Below, piece after piece: positions 53,289 through 64,000 of a stretch of DNA of 64,000 nucleotides. The translations under genes and the position numbers were made by a program. The notes under the pieces are model-generated. The model was not told where the DNA came from. It was given only the letters and a program-made list of their open reading frames with translations, and did no database searches. Source of the stretch: Sorex araneus (lineage: Eukaryota; Chordata; Mammalia; Eulipotyphla; Soricidae); assembly GCF_027595985.1 (NCBI RefSeq), contig NC_073304.1, forward strand, positions 214,860,500-214,924,499, given 5' to 3'. Position 1 is the first letter of the stretch. Every line of letters begins with the position of its first letter.

Positions 53289-53440
53289 GGGGGGCCAGAG
53301 TTATGGCACAGCAGGTTGGCCTAGCACTGGTCAACCTGAGTTTGATCCCCAGCATCCTATATGATCCCCTGAGCTCCACCAAGAGTGATCCCTGAGTGCT
53401 GAGCCAGGAATAACCCCTGAGCACAGCTGGATAGGGGGAA
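53289..53440 (+). mobile_element. Old family I SINE
   Basis: GGGGGCCAGAGTTATGGCACAG head, GAGTTTGATCCCCAGC, GATCCCCTGAGC, AGCTGGATAGGGGG. It is the third and last SINE right of 41 kb and is followed by an (ATA)n stretch. Confidence 0.85.
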
Positions 53441-53444
53441 AAAA

Positions 53445-54247
53445 TCATTAATAATAATATATACATAGAAATCAATAATAATGATTATAATTAAAAGGCT
53501 GGCTTCTATAGGGAAGGGTCACCAGAGTCAGTCAGGCTCGTGGATGTGGATCCTTTTTCTTTTTTTAAATTGAGATCCTGGGCCTGGGTTCTGGGCTCTG
53601 AAGGGTTTGGGGTGGCCACAAAGCCCCCTCGAAGAGCATGTATAATGTGTGTCCTTCGTGGCTGTGGTCTTCCTGTGCCTAAGACTCAAAAATGGTTTAA
53701 TTTCCTTTCCTTGGCCAGGAAGCCTTAAAGAGCCAGGTCAGCGGTGAGTGGAGAGTCTGTCCAGGATCCATTGGAAGGATGGGGATGGACAGCGCGTTGT
53801 TGACAGCTGGCCCCGTGTCCTGCCTCCACTCAATGCCAGAGCTCCCGGAGCCCAGCCTTGGAGTGGCTGCCAGCTGCTGCCACTACTGTACTTTAAATTA
53901 AAGTATAGCGGAGTAAAGTGGGAAGGGAGTTTGGGGCACATAAGGAGGGGTGCTGGAAGGGCATCTCATGCACAGCTTGGAATATGAATGTCAGGATGGA
54001 AATAAGTGACTTCCGGTCTTCCAACTGCTAATGAGCTGGGGGGTGCAATGATGGGGCCAGCTGGCACTCCCCACCCCCAACCCTCAGCCTGAGCACAGCA
54101 GAAAGCCCCCAACAGAGTTAACCTTTCAGAAAATTCCAGACCATGGCCTTCTTATTTTCCTCAAATTTTCTAGTTTTTACCCACTTAAGAAGATTGAAAG
54201 ACCTTGGAAGGGGAAGGGGAAAGAGGTTTCAAGCAACTGCACCTGTG

Positions 54248-54288
<41 letters not shown>

Positions 54289-54845
54289 GTGTCCTAAATG
54301 TTACCTAGGTCTTTATCCTGTGCCTGCCTGTACTCCAGTGTCTCTTAGCCCTGGATTCCTAGTCTGTAGTAAGGGAATCTTTTGGAGATCAAAGCAGGGA
54401 GGTAAAAATATTTTTCTAACTTGTCTCACAATTCCAAATCCGGATTGCACAGAGTTTTGTATAAAATACAAAACCAAATTGTTCAGAGCCAGAAAGAACA
54501 ACGTAAAGGACGCTAGGTAGTGCTGTTTAATTTAATTCTGAGATTTAAGCAACCGGAGAGAAACCAAACGGATGTCAGAGACCAGTTTTGTCCGTACTCT
54601 GGCCGGCTGCCCTTCATTCAGGCGACTGGCCCCTCGGTCCTCCTCGCTCAGCCCTCCCTGCCCCCCCCCATCTTGATCTCCTCTTTCTCGGCACTTGGCA
54701 GTAAATCGGATAGGGGAGGCAAAGGTCTAGAGACAGGGAAAAAGAAAGAAGAAGGAAGAAAAACCCGCTTTCGGCAAAAAAAAAGATACGAAGATCTGAG
54801 GTCCCAGTACTTGGCCCGTAGAGCCTTGGGTATCTGTGGGGAACA
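53445..54845. other. Repeat-poor non-coding sequence
   Basis: Only a (GT)n array (54249-54287) and low-complexity AT stretches. No gene. Confidence 0.45.
54249..54287. repeat. (GT)n microsatellite
   Basis: About 19 GT units. Confidence 0.95.
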
Positions 54846-54849
54846 ACAG

Positions 54850-55420
54850 GGGGCCCCAGATCGTCCGGACTAGGAGCTGGAGCGTGGGAAGCCGTGCGGG
54901 CGGGGGCGCGCGATGCTCAGAGTCCACAGCCTGCGGGGCCTGGGCCGGCTCCCGGGAGATCCGCGCGGGCACGGCCGCTGCAGAGCCCCGAGGGGCCGGC
55001 GCGCCTCTCCCCGCGCACCCGCTCCGACTCCGGCTGCAGAAAGGGGCCGAGGCCGGTGCTTAGGTCCGCTGCAACGACTCGTAAATTTGTTTCCTTTTTC
55101 TTTTAACCCGCCCTCGGTCGCCTTTCTTTTCAGGACAGGAGGGGATGTAAACCGTTTGAAGTTCATCAACACGGTGAAGTTTTATTGTATTTCCGGTCCC
55201 CAAGATTTATACCCGGGAGGGGGAGCGGGCGGCCTGGCGGACTCTCCCCGCCCGACACGTGGCTACTCGGACCCTCGCCTCCCGGCCGAGGGCGGGAGGA
55301 AGCCGGGTCGCTGAGCTCAGCTCCTTCCGACGGCCGCCGGCTCCGGTGCAGCGCCGCCGCCCAGGTAAGAGCGTGGTCCACGCGGCCGCCGCCGGCGCGG
55401 GCGGATGATGTGCGTGCATA
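54850..55420 (+). promoter_or_regulatory. CpG-rich island upstream of mir-196a-1, with a splice donor
   Basis: CpG-dense tract. CGCCCAG then GTAAGAG (GT at 55365) is a near-ideal plus-strand donor. With mir-196a-1 about 840 bp downstream, this is a plausible first exon and promoter for its primary transcript. Inference. Confidence 0.45.
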
Positions 55421-56201
55421 CCGCCAGGATGCGGAGACCAGAGGGGTACAGGTGGCCGCGTGCAGGGACGTTGGGGACGGTCATGGGTCGGAAGGTTGGT
55501 CAGGAAAGAAGGGAATGTCCTCTCAGCAGATCCACAGGGAAATAATGGAATGCATGTTCTTACCTGGGACAGCTCATTCCAGCTGCCACCCAAAATTTGA
55601 GTCAGTGCAGTTGGACAACTGTCCAGGCAAACAGATTTTCTTGCCATCCAAGCTAGTCTTTGATCCTGCTGTCCTTGAAGCTTTCTCCCACTCTGCTTTT
55701 CCGGCTCCTTCTCCACCTCCTCCACACCCCACTCCACTCTCCTGCTCGGGTGTGGGGAGGGCAGCCTCAGGTGGGTGATCTGATGTAGGATTCAGTCTGC
55801 CCCGAGGGACGCTGTGGGGAAGTATACACATACCTTGCTAACAATTTGAAGTTGGGGTATCTTTTCATCTGGATAAACTTCTAGCTGTGGAGACAGAAGG
55901 CAGATGAACAAGCAGGTAAGAGAAAGGCCTTGTCTGTACCTGATCTTGGGCCCCAGGTACTCTCTGGTCCAAACTTCGGGAAACTGCGTGTCAGGACTGG
56001 TACCCAAACATCTTGCCTGAAATCCTACCTCCTGTTCTTTGCATTTGTGTTGTTTATTAGCGATTGGTTTCTGTTGGGGAAGAGGTTGAGGAAAAGGAAG
56101 TTAGGCAGTTAGCTGGTAGTTGCCCCCCATCCCACCCCCAATGACCACAGGGGCCTGCCCCCAGTGAACCCCTGACCTGGAGCGTGAACTGGAACTGTTG
56201 A
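55421..56201. other. Non-coding sequence between CpG island and miRNA
   Basis: Unique DNA. CAGGTAAGAG recurs at 55913-55922 as another donor-like site. No supported gene. Confidence 0.45.
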
Positions 56202-56271
56202 GTGAATTAGGTAGTTTCATGTTGTTGGGCCTGGATTTCTGAACACAACGACATTAAACCACCGGATTCAT
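56202..56271 (+). ncRNA. MIR196A1: mir-196a-1 precursor hairpin
   Basis: The 70-base hairpin starts GTGAATTAGG. The 5p mature miR-196a occupies 56208-56229 (seed AGGUAGU, ending GUUGUUGGG) and appears identical to the human form. The 3p arm is CAACGACATT... at 56246-56266. The 5p GUUGUUG pairs with 3p CAACGAC through one U-G wobble; the base GUGAAU pairs with AUUCAU. miR-196a loads into Argonaute and represses HOX mRNAs, classically HOXB8. Position and strand, about 6.2 kb upstream of HOXB9, match the mammalian arrangement. Host-transcript ends are unknown. Confidence 0.96.
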
Positions 56272-59200
56272 GGCAGTTACTGCTCCTCGCTTAGCTATGA
56301 GAGTTGGGGGCGGAGAAGGGCACATCGAAACTGAGACAGAGGCAGGACTGGCACACAACCGTCAGAATCAAGTAGCATTTTGATCTCCCTCAGCCAGGAC
56401 TAGCAAGGATGTTACCCCTAGAAGGATCTGGAAAGATTTGGAATGTCTTTCCAAGTCCGTAGTTTATTTTTATTTATTTATTTATTTTAGCGCATTTGGA
56501 AGTATAGGGTGACCAGAGGGCATTCCACTCTCCAAAGGCACTTTGTTGGGATGTTGTGCGAAGCTGATGTGGTAGTTGGGATTTTGAACTTCCTGCCTTG
56601 GGATCTGTCCTGAGCTCCTGAATAGGTCCAGAACTTTCCAACGGGGCAAATGAGAGGTTTCAAGAGACACTGGGCCTGGGAGATCTCTGTAACCTCTCCG
56701 TGGATAGGGCTCTATCTGAGCAGGAAGCTTCTGGTTCTTCAGGCCAGCTAATTCCAGGGTAGTGGTGGCCTCCTGCCCCAAAGGAAAGAGCAGGGTCCCT
56801 TGCAGTCCCAGCCCACCTTCCGTTCAGTTCCTGGGGCCCTCCAGTGGGACAGGCTTCATGCGGCTTCCCCCTCTCTCTCCTGCAGAAGGCTCCTTTCCAC
56901 AGTGGGACCAAGGCTTTCGTGGAAACCCCAGGGCTGTGCTGGAAGTTCACATGGATCCTGAGGGTCAGTCCCTAGGAGAGAGCCCGGACTGGCAGGCTTG
57001 TGGAGAGCCCGAACTACTGGAGGAAGTGACAGGGATGGGCAAGGGGTGGGGAGTAGGGCAAAGCAGTGATACCCTCTGTGACCCCAGCCTTCTCTAGATT
57101 GCTGGCTCTCTGCCCAGAAAAGGAATCACCAGAAGTGCTGGCGGAAAGAGGGGGACGGTCCACCAGTCTGATGCATAAGCTAACTTTTGTTCCCAAACTT
57201 TCCCCCCTGCTGGAGGCAGAGGAAATGTAGAAAGGGGCCCAGGAAAGACATCCCCCCCAGCAACCATCCTCCCCCAACACCGGATGGGACTTTGGCGCCA
57301 GGCTGACTTGGAAAAAAGAGGGAGATTTTGAACAAGAGGTCTTTCTAGGATGGGAGGGGGGTGCTTTGGGAATAACACCCCCAGTCCAGGGGGGGCAGGG
57401 GCCTTCAGTTCACTGTTCTGGTGGTAAGCAGAGGGCACCACCCAGTTCCTGGACATTTGTCCTTCAGTGGATGAGGGCATCAGCAGCTCCTGGGTCTCAC
57501 CCCTTCTCCCTGGGCCCTTCCTCAAGCTACCCGGTTGCTTGGAGCCTGTCTGTCTTCTGGCCCTGGCATCCCTTACCCACCCCCTCCCAGGAGCAGTGCT
57601 ATAAAAAGAAAAAAGGATGTTAGAGAGAAAGGAGGAAATAAAGTCTTTGGAAAGCAGAGAGTTTTACGACAGTCACAGGTTTTATGGAAGCAATTCCGCA
57701 ATAACCTTCTACCTGCTCAGCTCCTTTCCGCTCTGCCTGCCGCCCACCCCGTTTGGCCTCCTGGATGCTCCTCCCCAGGAGTCAGCCACCGCACTTACCC
57801 ACCCACCACCTTCCCAACCCCTGATGGCTGCAAGTTGGTAAGAAGATTCTGGAGGGCGGCTTGGGCCACTGACCTCTCCTCCTTCCTTTCATCTCTGACA
57901 GCCCAGCCCGGGAGGAAGTTTCTGGCAGAAAATTTTGTTACTTGGCAATTAAAACCTCCCTTTGGAGGAATGGGGGCACTGAGGTGGGAAAGTGGGTACA
58001 CAGATTTCATGGGACCCATTCTAGAGGTCATTTTGTATAAAGGAGGATATTTTGGGAGCTTCTGATGTCCCCCCACCACACACACACACATACACACACC
58101 TCATACTTTCCATGAATGAATGAATGAGTCAGGATTCTGAGGCTGGGTCAGAAGTATCAACCCAACCTCTGAGCATTTGGGGATTCAGATGTGTAGACTT
58201 TTCTGATTCCATTGCTACAGAAAAGCTTTGGAATGATCTTCCCAGTTAAAGAAGCTGAATTCTCATTCAGCTTCTTTCTGTTCCTTGGGCAAATTTGTCC
58301 TTATGAGAGGACTTGCGGATGCACAAATGCACAAATGCATCACAACCTGGTACCCATCATTGCCATGGAAAAGGCTATCCACTGGCCCTGTAGTCTGGGG
58401 AAGCTACACAGTAAAGGAAAACTCATGTTTGGACAAAATAGTTACAAAATTTTGTGACCTCCCCTGGGATCAATCCTCAAATATCTTCACCCTCTAAAGA
58501 AAAAAATCTAGGAGAAAGTTGTGAAAGTTGTGAAAGAGTACAGATTTAAGTCACAAGCATTTGTTTGAGGATATAGAACATTTTTTAAAAAAAATCAAAT
58601 TAACAGGCAGATTTTCAAGTGAAGCCTCCAAATCTGCTTGTTTTTTTTTTTTTTAACCACAATTCAAGTACACAGACACTCAAGTTTTTCGCCCTTTCCT
58701 GAGATGTGTGGTGATAATTTTTAAAGTGTATACTCAGGCTTTGGGGTCATAGATCTTCTAGGAGCAGAATCACAAACCCACACAACTTACAGGGATTATA
58801 TACGCATCCACGTATGAACGATTAGAGTCTATATCCAACACCCAAGCAATCTAGCATTACAGTGGGCAGATTTATTTATTACATATATTTATTACCTTAG
58901 GTTCTAACCACAGCATATAACGCATTCCCACCCTGGTTTCCCATAAAGAAATGTTGATTTGAAATAAGACATAAATCCACACATTCATTCAGACCCAGCA
59001 TGCATGAGTAAATATCAGCTTAGCTTCTCAATTAAAAACAAACTTTTATCTTTTCTCATCTCTTGTTTTTGGATTTTTCTTTTCTTGCCTCCCCTTTATA
59101 GATTTTTCACTTGTTTATTATTGACAAGGACCCTCCAAGGGTCCCCCATCGTTACTCACCGGCTCCTGGAGGCTCAGCCTCTGCTCTTTCCCCTCCTCAT

Positions 59201-60500
59201 CCTCGCTTGTTGTTGCTGCTCTGGGCCTCAACGTGGCAGGGATCACAGCTCTTGCCCGCCTGTCCTTGTCCCCTGCTCCTGCTGCTGGCCCTAGCCGGGC
59301 TCAGGGGCTCAGCTTCAGTGCAGGGAGAGAGGCTGTGAGAAAAGGCAGAATTTCCCTTCCTTCTCCTTAGTACTGGGGGGTGGGGACTAGTTTGCTCTCT
59401 CAGGACCAATCCCCCCCACCACGGAAGCAGCCCCCTATTAAACATTTTTAGAGGTGGGGCTCCAAGGGCCCCACTCCTGTTTGCCTCCTAGTATGATAGT
59501 GGGTGTCATTGTCTGGTATTTGGGGGGATCCACAGGCCCTCAGGGCACCAGACAAGGGGTTCTCTCTCCATCAAACCTTCCATCACTTGCTGGAGTAGAC
59601 ACTGAGCTCCCAATTTGGGGCTGTAGTGCCTTCTAGAAGCGCTGGCTGACTGAGGTGGACTCTTGGCTTGGGACCTCTGTCTCTCACCTCTTGTCCACCA
59701 GCCAGAGATAAACTGGAGTCCAGGCTCCCTGGCTTGGGGGCCAATGCATTTCCCTTCTCTTCTGAGCCACCTGTCCAGAGAAGGCAGCTCTCCCAAACGT
59801 GTCCCTTAAATTTGTTCCCCCCTGCCTGTGGTTGGGAGAAACCAGGCTAAACTCTGGTTTCAGACTAGAGCCCCCAGAAGCTCCTCTTCCCCCAGCAACC
59901 AGGGACCACCAGGGCCGAGGAGCAGCAGCCCAGACACACCCCAACCTACAAACCTGAACCCCCCTCCCCAGACGGCTAGTCTCCTTCACTCCTGTGGCAC
60001 AAGCCCACATGGTTTTCCTCTAACTTTGTCACCAAACTAAGAAGTGGCCTTTGCAAAGAAAGACAGAACCAATGCCAGGTCCAGAGTGGGGACCAGAGGG
60101 ATCCCGTGCAGCCTGACTCTGTGGAGCAGAATCAATAAATAAGTAAAGACTGAGTCCTCAGCCCACATGCCCTTTGGGGTCCTAATTTATACACTCCCGG
60201 GAAAACCCTATCCCCCGGCCCTCCCTGCCTCATAACCATTATTTATGGCAGGAGAGAAAGCGCTTTTTTCCCTCTTTTTTCTTTTCTGAAGAATCTGTTT
60301 GTTGCAGGTAACGCCGAGAGCAGAGTCCCTGCGACAGGCAAATCGGGAACAGGTGCTTTCCCCTAACTGTGATTCATTCTCTCTGCGCCCAGCTTTCTTG
60401 CTGGTGAGTGGAGGGAACCCTCTCGACTTTGCCCAAGCGTCCCGCCGCTACTTAGCAGGACTTGCCTCGGATATTCGTTTCCCCACTTGGATCCCATGGA
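56272..60500. other. Repeat-free non-coding sequence between mir-196a-1 and the HOXB9 promoter region
   Basis: No SINE in over 4 kb. Includes a (TTTA)n tract near 56466-56490, an AT-rich block 58550-59110 with tandem GAAAGTTGT near 58515, and ACCATTATTTATGGC near 60237 with a HOX-like core. No supported gene. Likely cis-regulatory DNA. Confidence 0.5.
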
Positions 60501-62045
60501 AAAAAAGCAGATCTTCACGCTGTTTGGTTCAGGATCAGCCCGCGCTGTCGCCCTCGGAGAGCGGGGGGTGGGCGCGGAGGGGGCCGGCTGGGCGCCGGCA
60601 TTGATCTTTAAAAAATCATTTTGAGATCGCCATAATGTGAAGAAATATGGCGCGTCGCCCTCATATTTCACACGTAATGACACGAGATGGCTTCATTTGG
60701 AAGGGAAAGCGGGCGGAGTGTGTGTGGGCGAGTGCGGAGGTGCTCGGCCGCCTCCCGCACCGCACCGAGGTACGTGGCCAAAGAGCCAAAACCACCCATC
60801 AGAAACGGAGCCGCTTTTGTTCAAAGGATGGAACTGGCAGCTTCTCTTCTAAGCCATCTTCTCGGGGCCCAGGGTGGGCAAGTACCAAGAAAATCTGCCC
60901 CCACCTGTCCTTAAACCCACCTCCAGGCGGTTAGGTCTGGGTAGGGCCCGCCACCCGGGGCGCCCCACTCCAGAAGCCGCTGCACCCCGGGCGCCGGCTG
61001 GAGGCGCAGGGGGCGGGAGATGAGCCCGGAAGGCGGCGGGTGGCCCCGGGGGAGGCCGGGCGCAGGGCCGGGGAGGAGATGCCAATAAACGGGCTCCTTG
61101 GGAGCTCTAGCGCAAGAGAATCCGCAGGAGCAGAGAGGCTGCGGCCGGCGTGGGCAGGGTGACCCCGCAGGCTCGCTGGCTATGCAGGCGTCCTCCCGGA
61201 TTCGGAAACACTTAGTAGCCGCAGCGCGGCGCCGGCAGAGGCCAGCGGACCGAAGAGGCCCACAGAGCCCGGCTCCTCGCTCCCAGGAAGCGCATCTCAC
61301 ACTGGGCAGGGCTCTGCAGCCCCGCGCTTCATATCCCCATATTCCCTCTCAGCCTCACTCCCCAGGCCAAGCAATTTGGAGGGGCCTGGCCTATTATTTA
61401 GCGTAGAAAGGGCAAAATAACGGTACCCCATCCTCTGACTGCTGCCCCGAGAGGCCAGGACGTGGAAGGGAGCTTTGGGGACTGTGTTAAACTCTTTCTG
61501 AGGGTCAAGTTTCCCGAGGCTGCATCACTTTAAACGCAAGCAGGTTCTAATTTTAGAAGAACTGCATTTCAGAACAAGGTCCTTGGACTCTCTCCTCTGC
61601 TAGCCCCCATGCCCTTTCTCAGCTCCCGAGGGCTCAGAGACACTCTCCCAGGTCTGCAAACCTCCAGACACAGTCACCAAGGTGCCCCTCCAAAGCCCAT
61701 TCTGTCTTGTCCCTCTTTCCTCCCCCCTCTCCTGTCCCCCTATCCGGTGGCTTGCTGTGTCGTGTGGCTGTTATTTAGTCAACAGCCTGTGTCAAGGGAC
61801 TGGAAAGAGGAAGCGAGGGCCTGCGGGCGGGGTGCAGGTGTGTTGAGGTGGGGGGGGGGGCGAGATGGGACCTCCTCCTCGGTAAGGCGGCACTCAAGCT
61901 GGGGTTCTTTCCCTCCCTCCGACCGGTTCTTCCTCTCTCCCTCTCTGACCCGCTCGGGGACAAGGCTGCACCGCCCGCGTCCCTCCCGAGGCGGCCCGCT
62001 GCTTCCCTCCGCCTCTCCTCCGCCCCCGCCGCCCCATGTAGAGAA

Positions 62046-62076
62046 CCCCCCCCTTCTTCCTGCAAAGGGGGGGGGG
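62046..62076. repeat. C8/G10 homopolymer inverted repeat
   Basis: C8 (62046-62053), a 13-base loop and G10 (62067-62076) can pair as an eight-base GC stem. Confidence 0.85.
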
Positions 62077-62220
62077 CGGGCGGCCGGCAGCTCGGGCTGA
62101 GGTTACGTGGCCGCCGGAGCCCTGACGTGATAGCACATTGCATCAGCATAAAACAATCCATCCTCGATATGGAATGCGGTGCGGACGGATGACAGCGAGA
62201 GCGCAGCCCCCTCGCCCGAT

Positions 62221-62230
62221 TGATTTATGT
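62221..62230 (+). promoter_or_regulatory. PBX-HOX composite-type site
   Basis: TGATTTATGT matches the TGATTTAT form bound by PBX with posterior HOX proteins. It lies about 250 bp before the HOXB9 start codon, so cross- or auto-regulation is possible. Confidence 0.45.
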
Positions 62231-62336
62231 CCGAGCTGACGCTTTATCAGGCAGTCGGAAAAACTTTGACCAATCATTTTGCAAGGAGCGCTGAGCCGGG
62301 CTGCTCCACTGTACTTTGTTGGCTGAGAAGTTGAGC

Positions 62337-62376
62337 CGGGGGTGGGGGTGGGAGGGTGGGGGGCTTGGGGGGGGTC
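62337..62376 (+). other. Candidate G-quadruplex tract in the HOXB9 leader/promoter
   Basis: At least four runs of three to eight G's separated by one to three bases, on the sense strand, about 110 bp before the HOXB9 ATG. Confidence 0.6.
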
Positions 62377-62471
62377 GCGTCCGAAAGCCCTCACCCGGGT
62401 CCGGGTGCCACCTCTCCCTGCTCGGGTGCCGCGGCGCGAGCGCTTCCCTTCCCCCTGCGAGCGCCCGGATA

Positions 62472-62504
62472 ATGTCTGAGAATGTCCATTTCTGGGACGC
62501 TTAG
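62472..62504 (+). CDS. Short upstream ORF overlapping the HOXB9 start
   Basis: ATG at 62472 opens a ten-codon frame (MSENVHFWDA, stop TAG 62502-62504) that runs across the HOXB9 ATG at 62482 in another frame. Both ATGs have A at -3. Such an overlapping upstream frame would lower HOXB9 translation by making ribosomes reach the main start only by leaky scanning. Translation is not proven. Confidence 0.4.
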   Translation: MSENVHFWDA

Positions 62505-62998
62505 CAGCTATTATGTCGACTCGATCATAAGTCACGAGAGTGAGGACGCGCCTCCAGCCAAGTTTCCTTCTGGCCAGTACGCTAGCCCGCGGCAGCCGGG
62601 CCACGCCGAGCACCTGGAGTTCCCCTCGTGCAGCTTCCAGCCCAAGGCGCCCGTGTTCGGCGCGTCCTGGGCGCCGCTCAGCCCGCACGCGTCGGGGAGC
62701 CTGCCGGCCGTCTACCACCCCTACATCCAGCCCCAGGGCGTCCCGCCGGCCGAAAGCAGGTACCTCCGCACCTGGCTGGAGCCCGCGCCGCGCGGCGAGG
62801 CGGCTCCGGGGCAGGGCCCCGCGGCGGTGAAGGCGGAGCCGCTGCTGGGCGCGCCTGGGGAGCTGCTCAAGCAGGGCACGCCCGAGTACAGTTTGGAAAC
62901 TTCGGCGGGCAGGGAGGCCGTCCTGTCTAATCAAAGACCCGGCTACGGGGACAATAAAATTTGCGAAGGAAGCGAGGACAAAGAGAGGCCGGATCAAA
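62482..62998 (+). CDS. HOXB9: HOXB9 first coding exon
   Basis: HOXB9 is a posterior-trunk homeodomain transcription factor (rib and thoracic patterning, mammary tissue). This exon starts MSISGTLSSYYVDSIISHES, the typical Hox9 N-terminal activation region, and continues through HLEFPSCSFQPKAPVFGASW, SRYLRTWLEP and the acidic KICEGSEDKERPDQ end. It encodes 172 codons plus one base, then a strong donor (CAAA followed by GTAAGT, GT at 62999-63000), so the intron is phase 1. The homeodomain and the ANW motif preceding it are in exon 2, off the right edge. Length matches the known first exon. The ATG at 62482 is chosen because it begins the conserved MSISG; an upstream ATG at 62472 is out of frame. 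Confidence 0.97.
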
Positions 62999-64000
62999 GT
63001 AAGTTATAAAAAGTGAGGAAATGCCCAGGCCGAAGGCCAGGCGCGGGGGGCGGGGGTGGGGTGGGGAGGCCATAAACGGCGGACAATGTGCAGGGCGACC
63101 GCGGCGGTGGCCCCGGAGCGCGCAGGGGGCGGAGGGCAGGGCCCGGGAGGCAGGCAGGAAGCCGCTGCCGCAGAAGGGGAGACTGAGGCCGCGAGAGGAG
63201 CGCCGCCCCCGCGCCTCCCGGTCGGCGCGGGCACTGCGGCGCGGGGGACCGACGCGGCTCGCGTCCTCCCTTCCCCCCACTCCCGCGGAGACCTCGGGCG
63301 GGAAAGCCGGACCCCGTCTGGCCCAGGCTGCCCGCGACGGGACTGCAGGGGCCGGGGCCGGCCGCGGGCGAGGCCCGGAGCCCGTGCGGGCGCGGCTGGC
63401 AGGAGTCCCCGCGCCACGCGCAGCCCGGGAAAGCCGGCCAAGGGGAAGTGGGAGGGGGCTCATTAGGGTTTTATTTGCGATGCAACAGCTTGGCGGAGGA
63501 TGGTGCCTCGCAAAGCTGAGGTTGGAGCGGCGCAGGGGCCCCCGCAGCCCGCGGAGGAAGGAGGGGGGAGCCCCGGAGCCGGACCCCCTCCCGGAGCCTT
63601 CCCTGCTGCCGCCCCCTCCCCTCCCCGTCAGGCCTCCCCGCCCGCCCGGGGATCAGCTTCCTTTCCGGTGCCCCCTCCCCATCCGCCCCCCCCTCCCCAG
63701 CAGCTCTCTGCGGGGCTCCCTCGCTCGCTCCTGCCGGAGCTGTCCGCCTCGCGGGGAGTCGGGGAATCGCTTCCGAACTTCGGGGCGGGCCGTGGGAGTG
63801 GAGAAGGAGAGATCCCGTCGGGACCCCAGGAGAGGAAGGGTGGGAGGGTGGAGGGGGGGAAAGAGGCTTGCAGGGAGGCGGAGAGAACTTGCCCCTTCCA
63901 GGGCCCTTCTTCTCATTTCTGTCCCCCTCCCACCAAAAGAGGGGTCACCCCAAGTCTGGCAGATTTCCAAGAGGAGCTGCTGGCTCAGGGGTAGGCACCG
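62999..64000 (+). other. Start of the HOXB9 intron
   Basis: GTAAGT donor, then CpG-rich intronic sequence to the window end. TGATCCGGCC-type reverse open frames here are compositional. No repeat. The acceptor is outside. Confidence 0.8.

Larger units (their letters stand above)
60510..62481 (+). promoter_or_regulatory. HOXB9 upstream CpG-rich region and 5' leader
   Basis: CpG-rich DNA leading into HOXB9. Motifs near the gene: TGACGTGA (CRE-like, 62123-62130), TGATTTATGT (PBX-HOX-type, 62221-62230), CCAAT (62270-62274) and a G-rich tract (62337-62376). The transcription start cannot be fixed by eye. There is no TATA box that I trust. Confidence 0.65.

Noticed and set aside
62143..62997. 284-codon antisense frame over HOXB9 exon 1
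   Set aside because: It mirrors the codon pattern of the conserved sense exon; no independent support for an antisense protein.

Overview
This is eukaryotic, mammalian DNA: the posterior end of a HOXB cluster, read in the direction of HOX transcription. The left edge holds the last coding exon of HOXB13 (661-908, complete homeodomain and stop). The right edge holds the first coding exon of HOXB9 (62482-62998, complete Hox9 N-terminal region and a splice donor). About 61.6 kb of non-coding DNA lies between them, the interval where HOXB10-12 are absent. The one confident RNA gene is the mir-196a-1 hairpin at 56202-56271, about 6.2 kb upstream of the HOXB9 start. The dominant repeat is a tRNA-headed SINE (about 170 bp; A box like TAGCACAGCGGGTAGG, B box GGTTCGATTCC, end GTGTGACCCAAAAAGC plus A-tail). 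As I recall it, this is the SINE of soricid shrews (SOR-like), so a shrew such as Sorex or Suncus is the best guess. That species call is inference from memory; the HOX identities are solid. || Layout. 1-660: 3' part of the HOXB13 intron, with a young SINE and two dinucleotide arrays. 661-908: HOXB13 exon 2. 909-9500: mostly unique 3' flank with a perfect 38-bp palindrome, a CTCF-like site, a possible decayed PRAC1-like reading frame near 4.04-4.24 kb and two CpG-rich islands. 9.5-40.5 kb: a retroposon jungle with about 75-80 SINE copies, many nested and many with perfect target-site duplications, plus L1 3' ends; a few SINE-free islands (11.6-12.45, 27.8-28.1, 29.8-30.0 kb) stand out. 41.2-64 kb: almost SINE-free (three old copies), with CpG-rich islands at 41.6-42.9, 46.9-47.4, 52.5-52.7, 54.85-55.4 and 60.5-64 kb and AT-rich stretches with many homeodomain core sites. 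|| How the parts work together. HOXB13 and HOXB9 are homeodomain transcription factors patterning the posterior body. miR-196a represses HOX mRNAs, chiefly trunk-level ones such as HOXB8, and is transcribed in the same direction. The sharp change from repeat-rich to repeat-poor DNA at about 41 kb suggests that HOXB9-style regulatory DNA starts there, while the 9.5-40.5 kb stretch is permissive spacer separating HOXB13 from the rest of the cluster. Most other open reading frames are shadows of SINEs, microsatellites or CpG-rich sequence and are not reported as genes. SINE coordinates were placed by eye and are good to a few bases where a duplication is given, otherwise to about 10 bases.
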